A DNA stretch of 39,449 nt, from positions 1 to 39,449 of IMG/VR virus record IMGVR_UViG_3300032092_000087. The stretch is one strand, 5' to 3'. The position numbers were made by a program, and so were the translations under genes. This stretch comes from a virus. The notes under the pieces were generated by a model. The model did no database searches. It saw nothing but the letters and a program-made list of their open reading frames with translations, and was not told where the DNA came from. Below, one piece after another: positions 4,998-11,700 of the stretch; the first letter of the stretch is position 1; each line of letters opens with the position of its first letter.

Positions 4998-7409
4998 ATG
5001 ACAAGAACGGTCACAATATTCAAGGACATCAAGGATACGGACACTCCGTTCCATCGCGATGTGATGCTTGTGCTTGGTCGAATCAAGGACGGGGCATCAA
5101 AGGACATCGTGAAAAAGATTCGGGCAAGCAAGTCGAAGACCGAAAAGAACGAGGTCAAGAAGCTGCTTCCGGCCATCTGTTTCAGCGGGACTTTCACAAA
5201 GCGGAACGACCTGTCGATAGTCGAGCACAGCGGCCTCATCTGCCTTGACTTCGACGGGTACGAGAACACGAAGGACTTGCTGTCCGACAAGGAGCAGATG
5301 AGCAAGAGCAAGTACGTCTTCAGCGTGTTCGTATCGCCATCCGGCAACGGGCTCAAGGTGATAGTAAAGATTCCGGCTGACATGGACGGGCATCAGAACT
5401 ATTTCAACTCGCTCGAGAAGCACTTCAACAGCAGGTATTTCGACAAGACGAGCAAGAACCTGAGCCGCGTCTGCTACGAGTCCTACGACCCGCTCATCTA
5501 CGTCAACGAGAACAGCAGCGTGTGGGACAAGATTGAGGAGCCAGAGTACACCGAGGTCACGCGGCACAGGGATGCACCGACCATTCCAATCACGGACGAG
5601 AACAAGATTGTCGACATCCTCGTCAAGTGGTGGAGGAAGAAATACCCAATGGCCGAGGGTCAGCGCAATCAGAACGTGTACATCTTGGCCGCAGCCATGA
5701 ACGACTTCGGGGTCAACAGGTCCCTGTCGGCATACGTCCTGAAGCAATACGCTTCCGACGACTTCCCCGTGTCTGAAATCGAGCGCACAATCGACAGCGC
5801 ATACGCCAAGACGCAGAACTTCGGGACAAAGTACTACGAGGACGACGACCGGATAAACTCCATCAGGGAGAAACTCAGGAGGGGCGTACCAAAAAACGAA
5901 ATCAGGGGCCAGCTGACCACCGCACAGCTTGACCCCGTGATTGTCGACTCCATCTTGGACAAGTTGGAGACCGAGCAGGCGAGGCAGCAGTTCTGGGTGA
6001 AGACGGACAAGGGTGGCGTGAGAATCGTCCACATCCTGTTCAAGCAGTTCCTCGAGGACAACGGGTTCTTCAAGTACTGCCCGGAGGGCGGAAAGAACTA
6101 CGTCTTCGTGAGGGTCACGAACAACCTCATCGACCACACGAGCGAGAAGGAAATCAAGGACTTCGTCCTGAACTACCTCATCGACATCGAGGACATGACC
6201 GTCTACAACTACTTCGCGGACCAGACGAGGTTCTTCAAGGAGGAGTTCCTGAGCATGCTCAACACCATCGATGTGTACTTCATCGAGGACAGCAAGACAG
6301 CGGCCTACCTGTACTACAAGAACTGCGCGGTAAGGATAACCGGAGACGATGTCGAGACCATCGACTACCTCGACCTTGGCGGGTATGTATGGAAAGACCA
6401 CGTCATCGACCGGAATTTCGTCAAGTGCGGAATAACACCAACTTGTTATTTCAAGCGTTTCATCTCGAACATTTGCGGCAGTGATGATAGCCGCGTGGCA
6501 AGCATGGAGTCAACGATAGGATTCATGCTGCATCAGCATAAGAACCTGAGCTATTGTCCGGCTGTAATCCTGAACGACGAGGTCATCTCGGACAACCCTG
6601 AGGGAGGAACCGGGAAAGGCCTCGTGATGAACGCACTGAGCAAGATGAAGAAGGTGGTCACAATCGATGGCAAGTCATTCACGTTCGAGCGGTCGTTCGC
6701 GTACCAACTCGTGTCTGCCGACACGCAGATTCTCGTGTTCGATGACGTGAAGAAGCACTTCGAGTTCGAGCGTTTGTTCTCGGTCGTTACCGAGGGGCTC
6801 ACGCTCGAGAAGAAGAACAAGGATGCCATCAAGATTCCGTTCACCAAGTCACCGAAGATTGCCATCACGACCAACTACGCCATCAAGGGCGCGGGGAATT
6901 CGTTCGCAAGGAGGAAATGGGAGCTCGAGCTGCATCAGTACTACAGCAAGGAGTTCACCCCGTTCGACGAGTTCGGGAAGATGATGTTCGGTGACTGGGA
7001 CGACGACGAATGGTGCGAGTTCGACAACTACATGCTCGGATGCCTTCAGGGCTACCTGAACACCGGGCTCGTCAAGAGCAAGTTCGTCAACCTGAAAATC
7101 AGGCAGCTGTCTGCCGAGACGTGCCACGACTTCATCGAATGGTGCGGGCTCATCGATGGTCAGGAGGTGAACAAGTCGCTCGAGTACGGGACGCGAATCT
7201 ACAAGCACGACCTGTACAACGAGTTCGTCAACGAGTATCCGGACTACGGGCCAAAGTCAAAGCTCACAATCAGCAGGACAAGGTTCTACAAGTGGCTGGT
7301 CGCATACTGCCTGTTCAAGGAGGGCGTTCAGCCCGAGGAGGGCCGCGACATGATGGGCCGGTGGATTAGAATCCGCCGCAAGGGAGAGCTCGACTACGAG
7401 GACATGTGA
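4998..7409 (+). CDS. Primase-helicase: BT4734/VirE-like primase plus SF3-type helicase
   Basis: This is a two-part replication enzyme of 803 aa. The N-terminal region (about 50-190) resembles the BT4734/VirE N-terminal domain: L-I-C-L-D-F-D-G-Y near residue 75 and S-P-S-G-N-G-L-K-V near 113, the archaeo-eukaryotic primase style acidic pair and S-x-S-G-x-G motif. A linker helical domain with Q-R-N-Q-N-V-Y-I-L-A-A-A (about 220) resembles primase C-terminal domains. The helicase core has Walker A G-G-T-G-K-G-L (about 535), Walker B I-L-V-F-D-D (about 578), sensor I-A-I-T-T-N (about 620) and F-A-R-R-K-W. It should unwind and prime phage DNA. It overlaps the GTG-ATG region of the next gene. No DNA polymerase is in the window. 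Confidence 0.88.
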   Translation: MTRTVTIFKDIKDTDTPFHRDVMLVLGRIKDGASKDIVKKIRASKSKTEKNEVKKLLPAICFSGTFTKRNDLSIVEHSGLICLDFDGYENTKDLLSDKEQMSKSKYVFSVFVSPSGNGLKVIVKIPADMDGHQNYFNSLEKHFNSRYFDKTSKNLSRVCYESYDPLIYVNENSSVWDKIEEPEYTEVTRHRDAPTIPITDENKIVDILVKWWRKKYPMAEGQRNQNVYILAAAMNDFGVNRSLSAYVLKQYASDDFPVSEIERTIDSAYAKTQNFGTKYYEDDDRINSIREKLRRGVPKNEIRGQLTTAQLDPVIVDSILDKLETEQARQQFWVKTDKGGVRIVHILFKQFLEDNGFFKYCPEGGKNYVFVRVTNNLIDHTSEKEIKDFVLNYLIDIEDMTVYNYFADQTRFFKEEFLSMLNTIDVYFIEDSKTAAYLYYKNCAVRITGDDVETIDYLDLGGYVWKDHVIDRNFVKCGITPTCYFKRFISNICGSDDSRVASMESTIGFMLHQHKNLSYCPAVILNDEVISDNPEGGTGKGLVMNALSKMKKVVTIDGKSFTFERSFAYQLVSADTQILVFDDVKKHFEFERLFSVVTEGLTLEKKNKDAIKIPFTKSPKIAITTNYAIKGAGNSFARRKWELELHQYYSKEFTPFDEFGKMMFGDWDDDEWCEFDNYMLGCLQGYLNTGLVKSKFVNLKIRQLSAETCHDFIEWCGLIDGQEVNKSLEYGTRIYKHDLYNEFVNEYPDYGPKSKLTISRTRFYKWLVAYCLFKEGVQPEEGRDMMGRWIRIRRKGELDYEDM

Positions 7410-7411
7410 CC

Positions 7412-8869
7412 ATGGATTACTCAGGGGTCATAGGCCGTGTCGATGGATATTCAGATGTCGACATGCTAGAGTATTGCCAGCGTCTCGGAAGGGTAACCTC
7501 GAAGTTACTCTCCGAGACCAAGGGCAAGAAGGTCATCACAAGGCCTAAGTACAGGATGCCTGACGGGTATCACGAGTACATCGAAAGGTCTGTAAATCAC
7601 TACAAATCACTAATCGCTCACAGGATGGAGAACAAGATTCAGCTCCGGGATTATCAGGAGGAGATAGCAAGGAAATCGGTTGACCTAATCGGCAAGCATG
7701 GTTTCGTGTACCTTGCCATGGAGGTAAGGACGGGCAAGACGCTCACGAGCATGTCGATATGCGACCGGCTTGAAGGCGTGGAGAACGTCCTGTTCCTGAC
7801 AAAGAAGAAGGCCATTAAGTCAATCAGCGACGACCTGAAGCTGCTGTGCCCGTCGTATATCATGTGGGTAATCAACTATGAGTCAGCCCACAAGCTGCCC
7901 AATGTCAAGTGGGACGTGATAATCTGCGACGAGGCTCACTCGCTCGGGGCATTCCCAAAGCCGAGCCAGCGTGCTGTCATGGTTAAGAAACTGGTCGAGG
8001 CCCACAAGAGCAAGGTCATCCTGCTGTCAGGGACACCGACTCCGGAGTCTTACTCTCAGATGTACCACCAGACCTACGGAATCCCGGGAAGCCCGTTCAG
8101 GGCATACAAGAACTTCTACAGGTGGGCCGACGACTATGTCAAGGTGACCTCGAAGCTCATCAATGGCGTGACCATGAAGGACTACTCGGCTGCATCCGGC
8201 AGGGTTCTGGATGACATGGCCAAGTACACGCTCAGTTTCTCTCAGGTGGAGGCAGGCTTTGTTGTCAAGACCACCGAGGAGGTCATGTATGTCGACTTGG
8301 AGCCTAAGACGATGGCCCTCATCGAGAAGCTCCGGAAGACTCTTGTCGTGGAAGGGAAGAACGAGACAATCCTAGCCGACACCAGCGTGAAGCTGATGAC
8401 GAAGCTGCATCAGATGTACAGCGGTACGGTCAAGTTCGAGAGTGGAAACTCAATGGTGCTCGACCTGTCGAAGGCCCGGTTCATCAAGGAGAAGTTCGCA
8501 GGAAGGAAAATCGGAATCTTCTACAAGTTCACGGAAGAGCTTAACGCCCTGAAGGAGGTCTTCGGGGACGAGCTCACGACCGACTTGAGTACCTTCGAAG
8601 TTACCGGGCAAAGCATCGCCCTTCAGATTCAGGCCGGGCGCGAAGGGCTGTCGCTCAAGCAGGCCGAGTGCCTCGTCTACTACAACATCGACTTCAGCGC
8701 GACGAGCTACTGGCAGTCGAGGGACCGGATGACGACAAGGGACAGGACTGAAAACCACATCTACTGGATTTTCGCAAATGGCGGAATCGAGGACAAGATT
8801 TACAAGGCTGTTTCGAAAAAAAAGGACTACACAATTTCGCATTTTAAGCGGGATTTATTAACATTGTGA
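7412..8869 (+). CDS. SF2 DNA helicase/translocase (DEAH box)
   Basis: This is an ATP-driven helicase of 485 aa. Motif I is V-R-T-G-K-T-L (about 106), motif II D-E-A-H (about 173), motif III S-G-T-P-T-P (about 206), motif V A-G-R-E-G-L-S-L (about 411) and motif VI Q-S-R-D-R-M (about 434). This is the short Snf2-like phage form without long insertions. It probably remodels forks or recombination intermediates together with the upstream primase-helicase. ATG 7412 is preferred; GTG 7406 overlaps the previous stop. It carries palindrome copies 4 and 5 and one decayed copy near 8144, reading V-T-S-K-L, F-E-V-T and V-T-S-K-L. The next gene starts 14 bases after its stop. Confidence 0.88.
   Translation: MDYSGVIGRVDGYSDVDMLEYCQRLGRVTSKLLSETKGKKVITRPKYRMPDGYHEYIERSVNHYKSLIAHRMENKIQLRDYQEEIARKSVDLIGKHGFVYLAMEVRTGKTLTSMSICDRLEGVENVLFLTKKKAIKSISDDLKLLCPSYIMWVINYESAHKLPNVKWDVIICDEAHSLGAFPKPSQRAVMVKKLVEAHKSKVILLSGTPTPESYSQMYHQTYGIPGSPFRAYKNFYRWADDYVKVTSKLINGVTMKDYSAASGRVLDDMAKYTLSFSQVEAGFVVKTTEEVMYVDLEPKTMALIEKLRKTLVVEGKNETILADTSVKLMTKLHQMYSGTVKFESGNSMVLDLSKARFIKEKFAGRKIGIFYKFTEELNALKEVFGDELTTDLSTFEVTGQSIALQIQAGREGLSLKQAECLVYYNIDFSATSYWQSRDRMTTRDRTENHIYWIFANGGIEDKIYKAVSKKKDYTISHFKRDLLTL
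7493..7508. repeat. Dispersed palindrome copy 4, GTAACCTCGAAGTTAC
   Basis: Identical to copies 1 and 9. It lies in the SF2 helicase gene near its 5' end and is translated V-T-S-K-L. Confidence 0.85.
8589..8604. repeat. Dispersed palindrome copy 5, GTACCTTCGAAGTTAC
   Basis: One base differs from the perfect palindrome (GTACC for GTAAC); the TTCGAA centre is intact. It lies in the SF2 helicase gene in the other permitted frame, read F-E-V-T. Confidence 0.75.
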
Positions 8870-8883
8870 CTAATTCAGTCACA

Positions 8884-9123
8884 ATGAGCGAGTCAAAGAT
8901 TCAGTCGAAGTTAATCAAGGAGCTTGAGGCGCATGGATACTACGTCATCAAGCTGATGAAGACCAACAAAAACGGGATACCTGACCTGATTGCCATACCA
9001 AAAGACAGCGACGTGCTGTTCGTCGAGGTAAAGACGGAGAATGGCCGGGTATCTCCACTTCAAGAGTACAGGATTAAAGAACTCAAAAATCATGGCATAT
9101 CAGTTAGCATTCATAGAGGGTGA
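8884..9123 (+). CDS. VRR-NUC domain nuclease, 79 aa
   Basis: A minimal PD-(D/E)XK nuclease of the VRR-NUC family, which acts on branched DNA or junctions. The pattern is clear: N-G-I-P-D with D34, L-F-V-E-V-K with E48 and K50, then G-R-V-S-P-L-Q with Q60. The whole protein is just the domain, the usual size for phage VRR-NUC proteins. ATG 8884 is preferred to GTG 8866, which touches the upstream stop. It follows the SF2 helicase, and the two may process the same recombination or replication structures. The next gene overlaps it by 32 bases in another frame. Confidence 0.88.
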   Translation: MSESKIQSKLIKELEAHGYYVIKLMKTNKNGIPDLIAIPKDSDVLFVEVKTENGRVSPLQEYRIKELKNHGISVSIHRG

Positions 9124-9475
9124 CTTCGTCGACCCTGATGGTGTCAGGTGGCACGACGTTGAGGTTTCATTGATGGCCGAAAAGGCTGCTCTGAGAGAGC
9201 TCAAGAAGATGAGCGATGCAGGGTGGATGGCTCATGTGATGATGCTTGACGCAAGCATGGACGGCATCCTTAACAGGCTCCTGTTCAAGGTTGGAACGAC
9301 AGAGAAGTTCGTCGGCAAGATGAGCTACGGGTTCTGTTCGTTTGAAATAAAGTGCACAGGAAAGAGAGAGGTCACCATCATGTCCTTCGACAAGGAGGCC
9401 ACATCCGACGAATATCTCGATGCAATCAATGAAAAACTCAATCTCGTCAAGTATGAAGACTTCATCAAAGCATAA
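9092..9475 (+). CDS. Unknown early protein, 127 aa
   Basis: The start is taken at ATG 9092, which gives a 32-base overlap with the nuclease; the in-frame GTG at 9041 lies even deeper in that gene. The protein begins M-A-Y-Q-L-A-F-I-E-G-D-F-V-D-P-D-G, has a Met-rich middle and a charged C-terminus. I see no motif, signal or membrane segment. The stop is followed one base later by the next ATG, so the two genes are probably translated together. The location among replication genes is the only hint to its job. Confidence 0.7.
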   Translation: MAYQLAFIEGDFVDPDGVRWHDVEVSLMAEKAALRELKKMSDAGWMAHVMMLDASMDGILNRLLFKVGTTEKFVGKMSYGFCSFEIKCTGKREVTIMSFDKEATSDEYLDAINEKLNLVKYEDFIKA

Positions 9476-9476
9476 G

Positions 9477-9860
9477 ATGCTTAGGGAAATCGTGAATGAG
9501 GTCTTTGGAGTGGACATCATGGATAAGAGCCGGAAGCGCAACATTGTCGATGCAAGGATGGTGTACGCAAAGATTCTCCGGGATGCAGGGTATTCCCTGA
9601 CAGACATCGGGGGGTCCATCGGGAAACATCACACCACGATTATATCTTACCTGAGCGAGGGTGAGTACATGATTCCGAACATCAGGCAGCTCCACTCGAA
9701 TTACCACCTGTGCAAGGACATCTTTGACGGGAAGACCGCAGGATTTGATGTCTCGATGCCGTACTCTGTCCTCGTCGACAAGATAGCCTTGGCTGAGAAA
9801 AACCTGAGCGAGCTGAAGGAATACAAGCGTTGGTACGAGGAGAAGTATGGAAAGCAATGA
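9477..9860 (+). CDS. DnaA domain IV-like DNA-binding protein without AAA+ domain, 127 aa
   Basis: Residues about 1-62 closely follow DnaA domain IV: I-V-N-E-V-F, D-K-S-R-K-R, A-R-M-V-Y, then G-Y-S-L-T-D-I-G as the first helix of the helix-turn-helix and G-K-H-H-T-T-I-I (HHTT at 51-54) where DnaA has R-D-H-T-T-V. It therefore probably binds DNA sequence-specifically, perhaps DnaA-box-like sites. Residues 63-127 are a helical, charged extension that is not DnaA. With no ATPase domain it cannot be an initiator alone. It could regulate transcription or act on host origins. ATG 9477 follows the previous stop by one base. It is a paralogue-like partner of the 2826 gene. Confidence 0.78.
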   Translation: MLREIVNEVFGVDIMDKSRKRNIVDARMVYAKILRDAGYSLTDIGGSIGKHHTTIISYLSEGEYMIPNIRQLHSNYHLCKDIFDGKTAGFDVSMPYSVLVDKIALAEKNLSELKEYKRWYEEKYGKQ

Positions 9861-10227
9861 CGTTTCAGAGCTCCGGATGTCGCAGGCTGTCACGCGGTTT
9901 GCATTGGTTTCCAATGTAACTGCAACGAGGGTCTACGGCTCGAATTGCCACAAGCTCATGGATTCGGATGGGAAGCTGCATGGGTACGCCTTGGTGGTGG
10001 ACCACAAGCGCAGGGTTGCAAATGCGTTCCCTTTGCCGGTAACGTGCAAGGAACTTGTGAACCTGTTCGAAAAAAGATTCAACCCGATTGTGATTTGGTC
10101 GTGTGATGATGGAATCGTTTACGCAAACCTTTCGGATATTCGCGGAGAGATTCTCTCAGGGAAACATCATCAGGAGCTCATTGCGGTCTACGACAAAAGC
10201 AAGAGCTTCAAGTATGTAAGATTTTAG
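9847..10227 (+). CDS. Unknown early protein, 126 aa
   Basis: ATG 9847 overlaps the previous gene by 14 bases. The protein has several aromatic and basic stretches, for example Y-A-L-V-V-D-H-K-R-R, and no motif I can name. It closes the replication block, and the following 190 bases are non-coding and strongly structured. Confidence 0.7.
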   Translation: MESNDVSELRMSQAVTRFALVSNVTATRVYGSNCHKLMDSDGKLHGYALVVDHKRRVANAFPLPVTCKELVNLFEKRFNPIVIWSCDDGIVYANLSDIRGEILSGKHHQELIAVYDKSKSFKYVRF

Positions 10228-10248
10228 GTCTCGTTCTTTTTTTTTGTC

Positions 10249-10311
10249 GGCCCGTGGTCGCATTACACGGGCCACCTTGGCCGGGGCAGGGTTCGACTCC
10301 CTCCCCGGTCA
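10249..10311 (+). ncRNA. Tandem hairpins, the second like a tRNA acceptor/T-arm minihelix
   Basis: The first hairpin (10249-10273) has 8 perfect pairs, GGCCCGTG / CACGGGCC, around a 9-base loop. The second (10278-10311) has nine pairs (one G-U) plus an inner 4-bp stem and the loop TTCGACT, exactly the T-loop pattern TTCRANY. Together it looks like the acceptor and T-arm half of a tRNA. There is no D-arm or proper anticodon arm, and no encoded CCA. GGTCACAA (10307-10314) could alternatively pair with TTGTGACC (10337-10344). It is a tRNA remnant or an unknown structured RNA. Confidence 0.45.
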
Positions 10312-10357
10312 CAACATAACCGTTCTTTTCTGGATTTTGTGACCCAACTTTTTTCAT

Positions 10358-10397
10358 CCGGCACGTTCACCGCCTATGTGGCGTGCCGGTATTTTTC
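10358..10397 (+). terminator. Intrinsic terminator before the 109-aa gene
   Basis: Arms CCGGCACG / CGTGCCGG (8 perfect pairs) with a 16-base loop, followed by TATTTTTC. It would end transcription that has passed the structured RNA element, so the next gene at 10418 needs its own start or read-through. Confidence 0.7.
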
Positions 10398-10417
10398 TAA
10401 CACTCAACATCAATCAA

Positions 10418-10747
10418 ATGGAATTCAAGATTATGCCTTTCAAAGTAAACGTGGACATCACACCGGACGAAATCAACAAGTCATTCCTTGTCAGCGACGA
10501 GAGAATGGAATTTCTTATCAAGAAAATGAATGAGGTTGTTGATTCTCATCACGAGGAAGTTAAAAACGGAGCAAATTTGACTCTCGTTTGTATCTCATCA
10601 GTTTCAGAATTTGTTGAAAACGTGAACGAGCTTGCTTACATTACGTTCAAGATGACATCAGCAATCCTGAAATCTGAATATGAGTCAGAAATGAGGATGC
10701 TGAAGGCACTTGTTAAACTTCAACAAACACTTGTAGATGCAAAATAG
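10418..10747 (+). CDS. Unknown helical protein, 109 aa
   Basis: The start is ATG 10418, preceded by an A-rich stretch with no Shine-Dalgarno site, a common Bacteroidota pattern; an ATG at 10433 is an alternative. The upstream part of the open frame covers the terminator and is not coding. The protein is predicted mostly alpha-helical, with repeated acidic and Met/Lys residues, no Cys-rich motif and no membrane segment. It overlaps the next gene by 11 bases. No function can be given. Confidence 0.65.
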   Translation: MEFKIMPFKVNVDITPDEINKSFLVSDERMEFLIKKMNEVVDSHHEEVKNGANLTLVCISSVSEFVENVNELAYITFKMTSAILKSEYESEMRMLKALVKLQQTLVDAK

Positions 10748-11033
10748 TAAACGAAACTCCCTCGCTGGCAAGAGCACCGGAAAGTCTGAGTCGGCCAAGT
10801 ATTTCGCCTCCAATCCGGAGGCCCGGAAGAAGAAGAACGAGTACAACAAAGAGTACCATTCGACAGATGCCCGGAAGAAGTACAGGGCTGAGCTGAACAA
10901 GCACAACCGGGAGACCGGTGGATATGGCGATGGGCTCGATGCCTCCCATACATCGTCCGGGAAAATAGTGAAGGAGTCTCGCTCTTCCAACCGGGCCCGT
11001 AACGGCAAGGGTGGTAAATCTACGAAGAAGTAA
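10737..11033 (+). CDS. Small very basic conserved phage protein, 98 aa
   Basis: The protein is rich in Lys, Arg, Asn and Ser and carries P-E-A-R-K-K-K-N-E-Y, R-A-E-L-N-K-H-N-R-E-T-G and G-D-G-L-D-A-S-H-T-S-S-G-K-I-V. I recognise this as a family common in environmental phages (basic N-terminus, then the 'G..D.SH...G..V' segment and an N-R-A-R-N-G-x-G-G-K-S end), with no known function. It could bind nucleic acid or be packaged. The start ATG 10737 is inside the end of the previous gene. A non-coding tRNA-like region follows immediately. Confidence 0.75.
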   Translation: MQNSKRNSLAGKSTGKSESAKYFASNPEARKKKNEYNKEYHSTDARKKYRAELNKHNRETGGYGDGLDASHTSSGKIVKESRSSNRARNGKGGKSTKK

Positions 11034-11038
11034 TTGGC

Positions 11039-11122
11039 TTGCGGGTTGGCGTAACCGGGAATGAATACCGGCTTGGGCAGCGTTCCTTACAGGAGATTGG
11101 GGTTCGAATCCCTGACCCGCAA
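11039..11122 (+). ncRNA. tRNA-like element with acceptor stem, T-arm and a TAC anticodon-like loop
   Basis: TTGCGGGT (11039-11046) pairs with ACCCGCAA (11115-11122) as an 8-bp acceptor-like stem. The T-arm has the loop TTCGAAT with five pairs (two of them wobble). The loop CTTACAG (11086-11092) looks like a tRNA-Val(TAC) anticodon loop, but its stem has only three weak pairs. A normal D-arm is replaced by a hairpin CCGG-9-CCGG. CCA is not encoded. Either a degenerate tRNA-Val or another tRNA-like RNA; I would not call it functional from sequence alone. Confidence 0.4.
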
Positions 11123-11125
11123 CGA

Positions 11126-11216
11126 GAGTGGTGCATGGTGCTGAACATGGTGCGCTGTGTTCGTTGGTTCGAGTCCAACTTGGTGTAAATGCGGGGTTCG
11201 ATTCCCCGCCCACTCA
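11126..11216 (+). ncRNA. Second tRNA-like element with two T-arm-like hairpins
   Basis: GAGTGG (11126-11131) pairs with CCACTC (11210-11215). The 3' part has a perfect 6-bp GCGGGG / CCCCGC stem with loop TTCGATT, a standard T-arm. A second hairpin, GTTGG-TTCGAGT-CCAAC (11163-11179), has either a T-loop or, read as an anticodon loop, CGA (Ser). The D-arm region is too long (about 30 bases) and does not fold canonically. It ends three bases before the next ATG. Probably a tRNA relic or a new structured RNA. Confidence 0.4.
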
Positions 11217-11218
11217 CA

Positions 11219-11542
11219 ATGAAATCAGAAATATGCTACCCCGGTGAAGAGGCCAAGTGCTGGGTGTGTGGCATGGAAGAATGTAAATGGCCGGGAAATG
11301 ATTCAACTCAAATCAGTATGTCACAATTCAAATTAAAGGACGTTGACCACAAACGTGGAAACCTTCAAAGCGCACTCGGTGTCTCGATTGAAAGAGTGGA
11401 GGTGTTCGCAGAAAGACTCACTAAAATCATCAAAAGCGGAGAGACATCAGTCTCTAGGACGCTTGAGAAGATGTCAGAGATTGCCGAGGACCAGAACGAG
11501 CTTACACTCATCGTGTTCACCGTTGCAAAGATGCTGTCGTGA
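11219..11542 (+). CDS. Small protein with N-terminal Cys cluster, 107 aa
   Basis: ATG 11219 directly follows the tRNA-like element; earlier in-frame sequence is that element and is not coding. The N-terminus has four Cys in C-x(7)-C-x(2)-C-x(4)-C spacing (about residues 6-22), which could bind one zinc ion. The rest is predicted helical (about 40-107). Its stop overlaps a GTG that starts a tiny membrane peptide. I do not recognise the family. Confidence 0.65.
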   Translation: MKSEICYPGEEAKCWVCGMEECKWPGNDSTQISMSQFKLKDVDHKRGNLQSALGVSIERVEVFAERLTKIIKSGETSVSRTLEKMSEIAEDQNELTLIVFTVAKMLS

Positions 11543-11655
11543 GAGACCCGATTAAGGCAGTGGTCGCCGTGATTGCCATAGTGGTGACACTGGGCGCGGT
11601 CATCGGGGTCTTGTCCGGAGTCTTTGCCGGAATAATCCTGAGTCTTGCTCGATGA
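11539..11655 (+). CDS. Tiny membrane peptide, 38 aa
   Basis: The start is a GTG whose last bases overlap the stop of the previous gene (GTGA), a typical coupled arrangement. The 38 residues have a short charged N-terminus (R-D-P-I-K) and then an almost unbroken run of V, A, I, L and G to near the end, long enough for one membrane span, closing with L-A-R. It sits five bases before the convergent terminator. Small phage membrane peptides can be holins or inhibitors of host membrane proteins. No lysis gene is nearby, so the role is open. Confidence 0.55.
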   Translation: MRDPIKAVVAVIAIVVTLGAVIGVLSGVFAGIILSLAR

Positions 11656-11659
11656 TTAA

Positions 11660-11695
11660 GGGAGGTAACCTCGAGGTTACCTCCCTTTTTTTTTT
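11660..11695 (+). terminator. Strong terminator of the rightward arm, built on the dispersed palindrome
   Basis: A perfect 26-base palindrome (arms GGGAGGTAACCTC / GAGGTTACCTCCC) is followed by ten T. It terminates rightward transcription 5 bases after the last early gene and 5 bases before the end of the giant leftward gene. For leftward transcription the hairpin is followed only by TTAAT, so termination in that direction should be weaker. The core 11665-11680 is copy 6 of the dispersed palindrome. Confidence 0.9.
11665..11680. repeat. Dispersed palindrome copy 6, GTAACCTCGAGGTTAC
   Basis: Perfectly symmetric copy with centre CTCGAG, forming the core of the terminator at the junction of the two transcription arms. 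Confidence 0.85.
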
Positions 11696-11700
11696 GCCCG

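Noticed and set aside
5097-6401. Long open frame on the minus strand opposite the primase-helicase
   Set aside because: It lies wholly within a gene with clear primase and helicase motifs, has low-complexity Val/Leu/Asp/Glu composition typical of a shadow frame, and has no start signal.
6431-6450. Inverted repeat AATAACA-6-TGTTATT in the primase gene
   Set aside because: Seven-base arms occur by chance in this much sequence, it is unlike the dispersed palindrome in spacing, and I saw no second copy.
10278-10311. Canonical tRNA or tmRNA 3' end
   Set aside because: No D-arm, anticodon arm, tag peptide or CCA can be found within a proper distance.
10713-11217. Minus-strand frames across the tRNA-like region
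   Set aside because: Their translations are the Gly/Phe/Glu/Pro and Gly/Ile/Arg/Thr-Pro patterns that arise when tRNA-type T-arms are read as protein.
1-11700. DnaA boxes (TTATNCACA) near the DnaA-like genes
   Set aside because: Only partial matches such as TTATCACCG near 2704 and TTATCACTG near 4517 were seen; no clear box or cluster.
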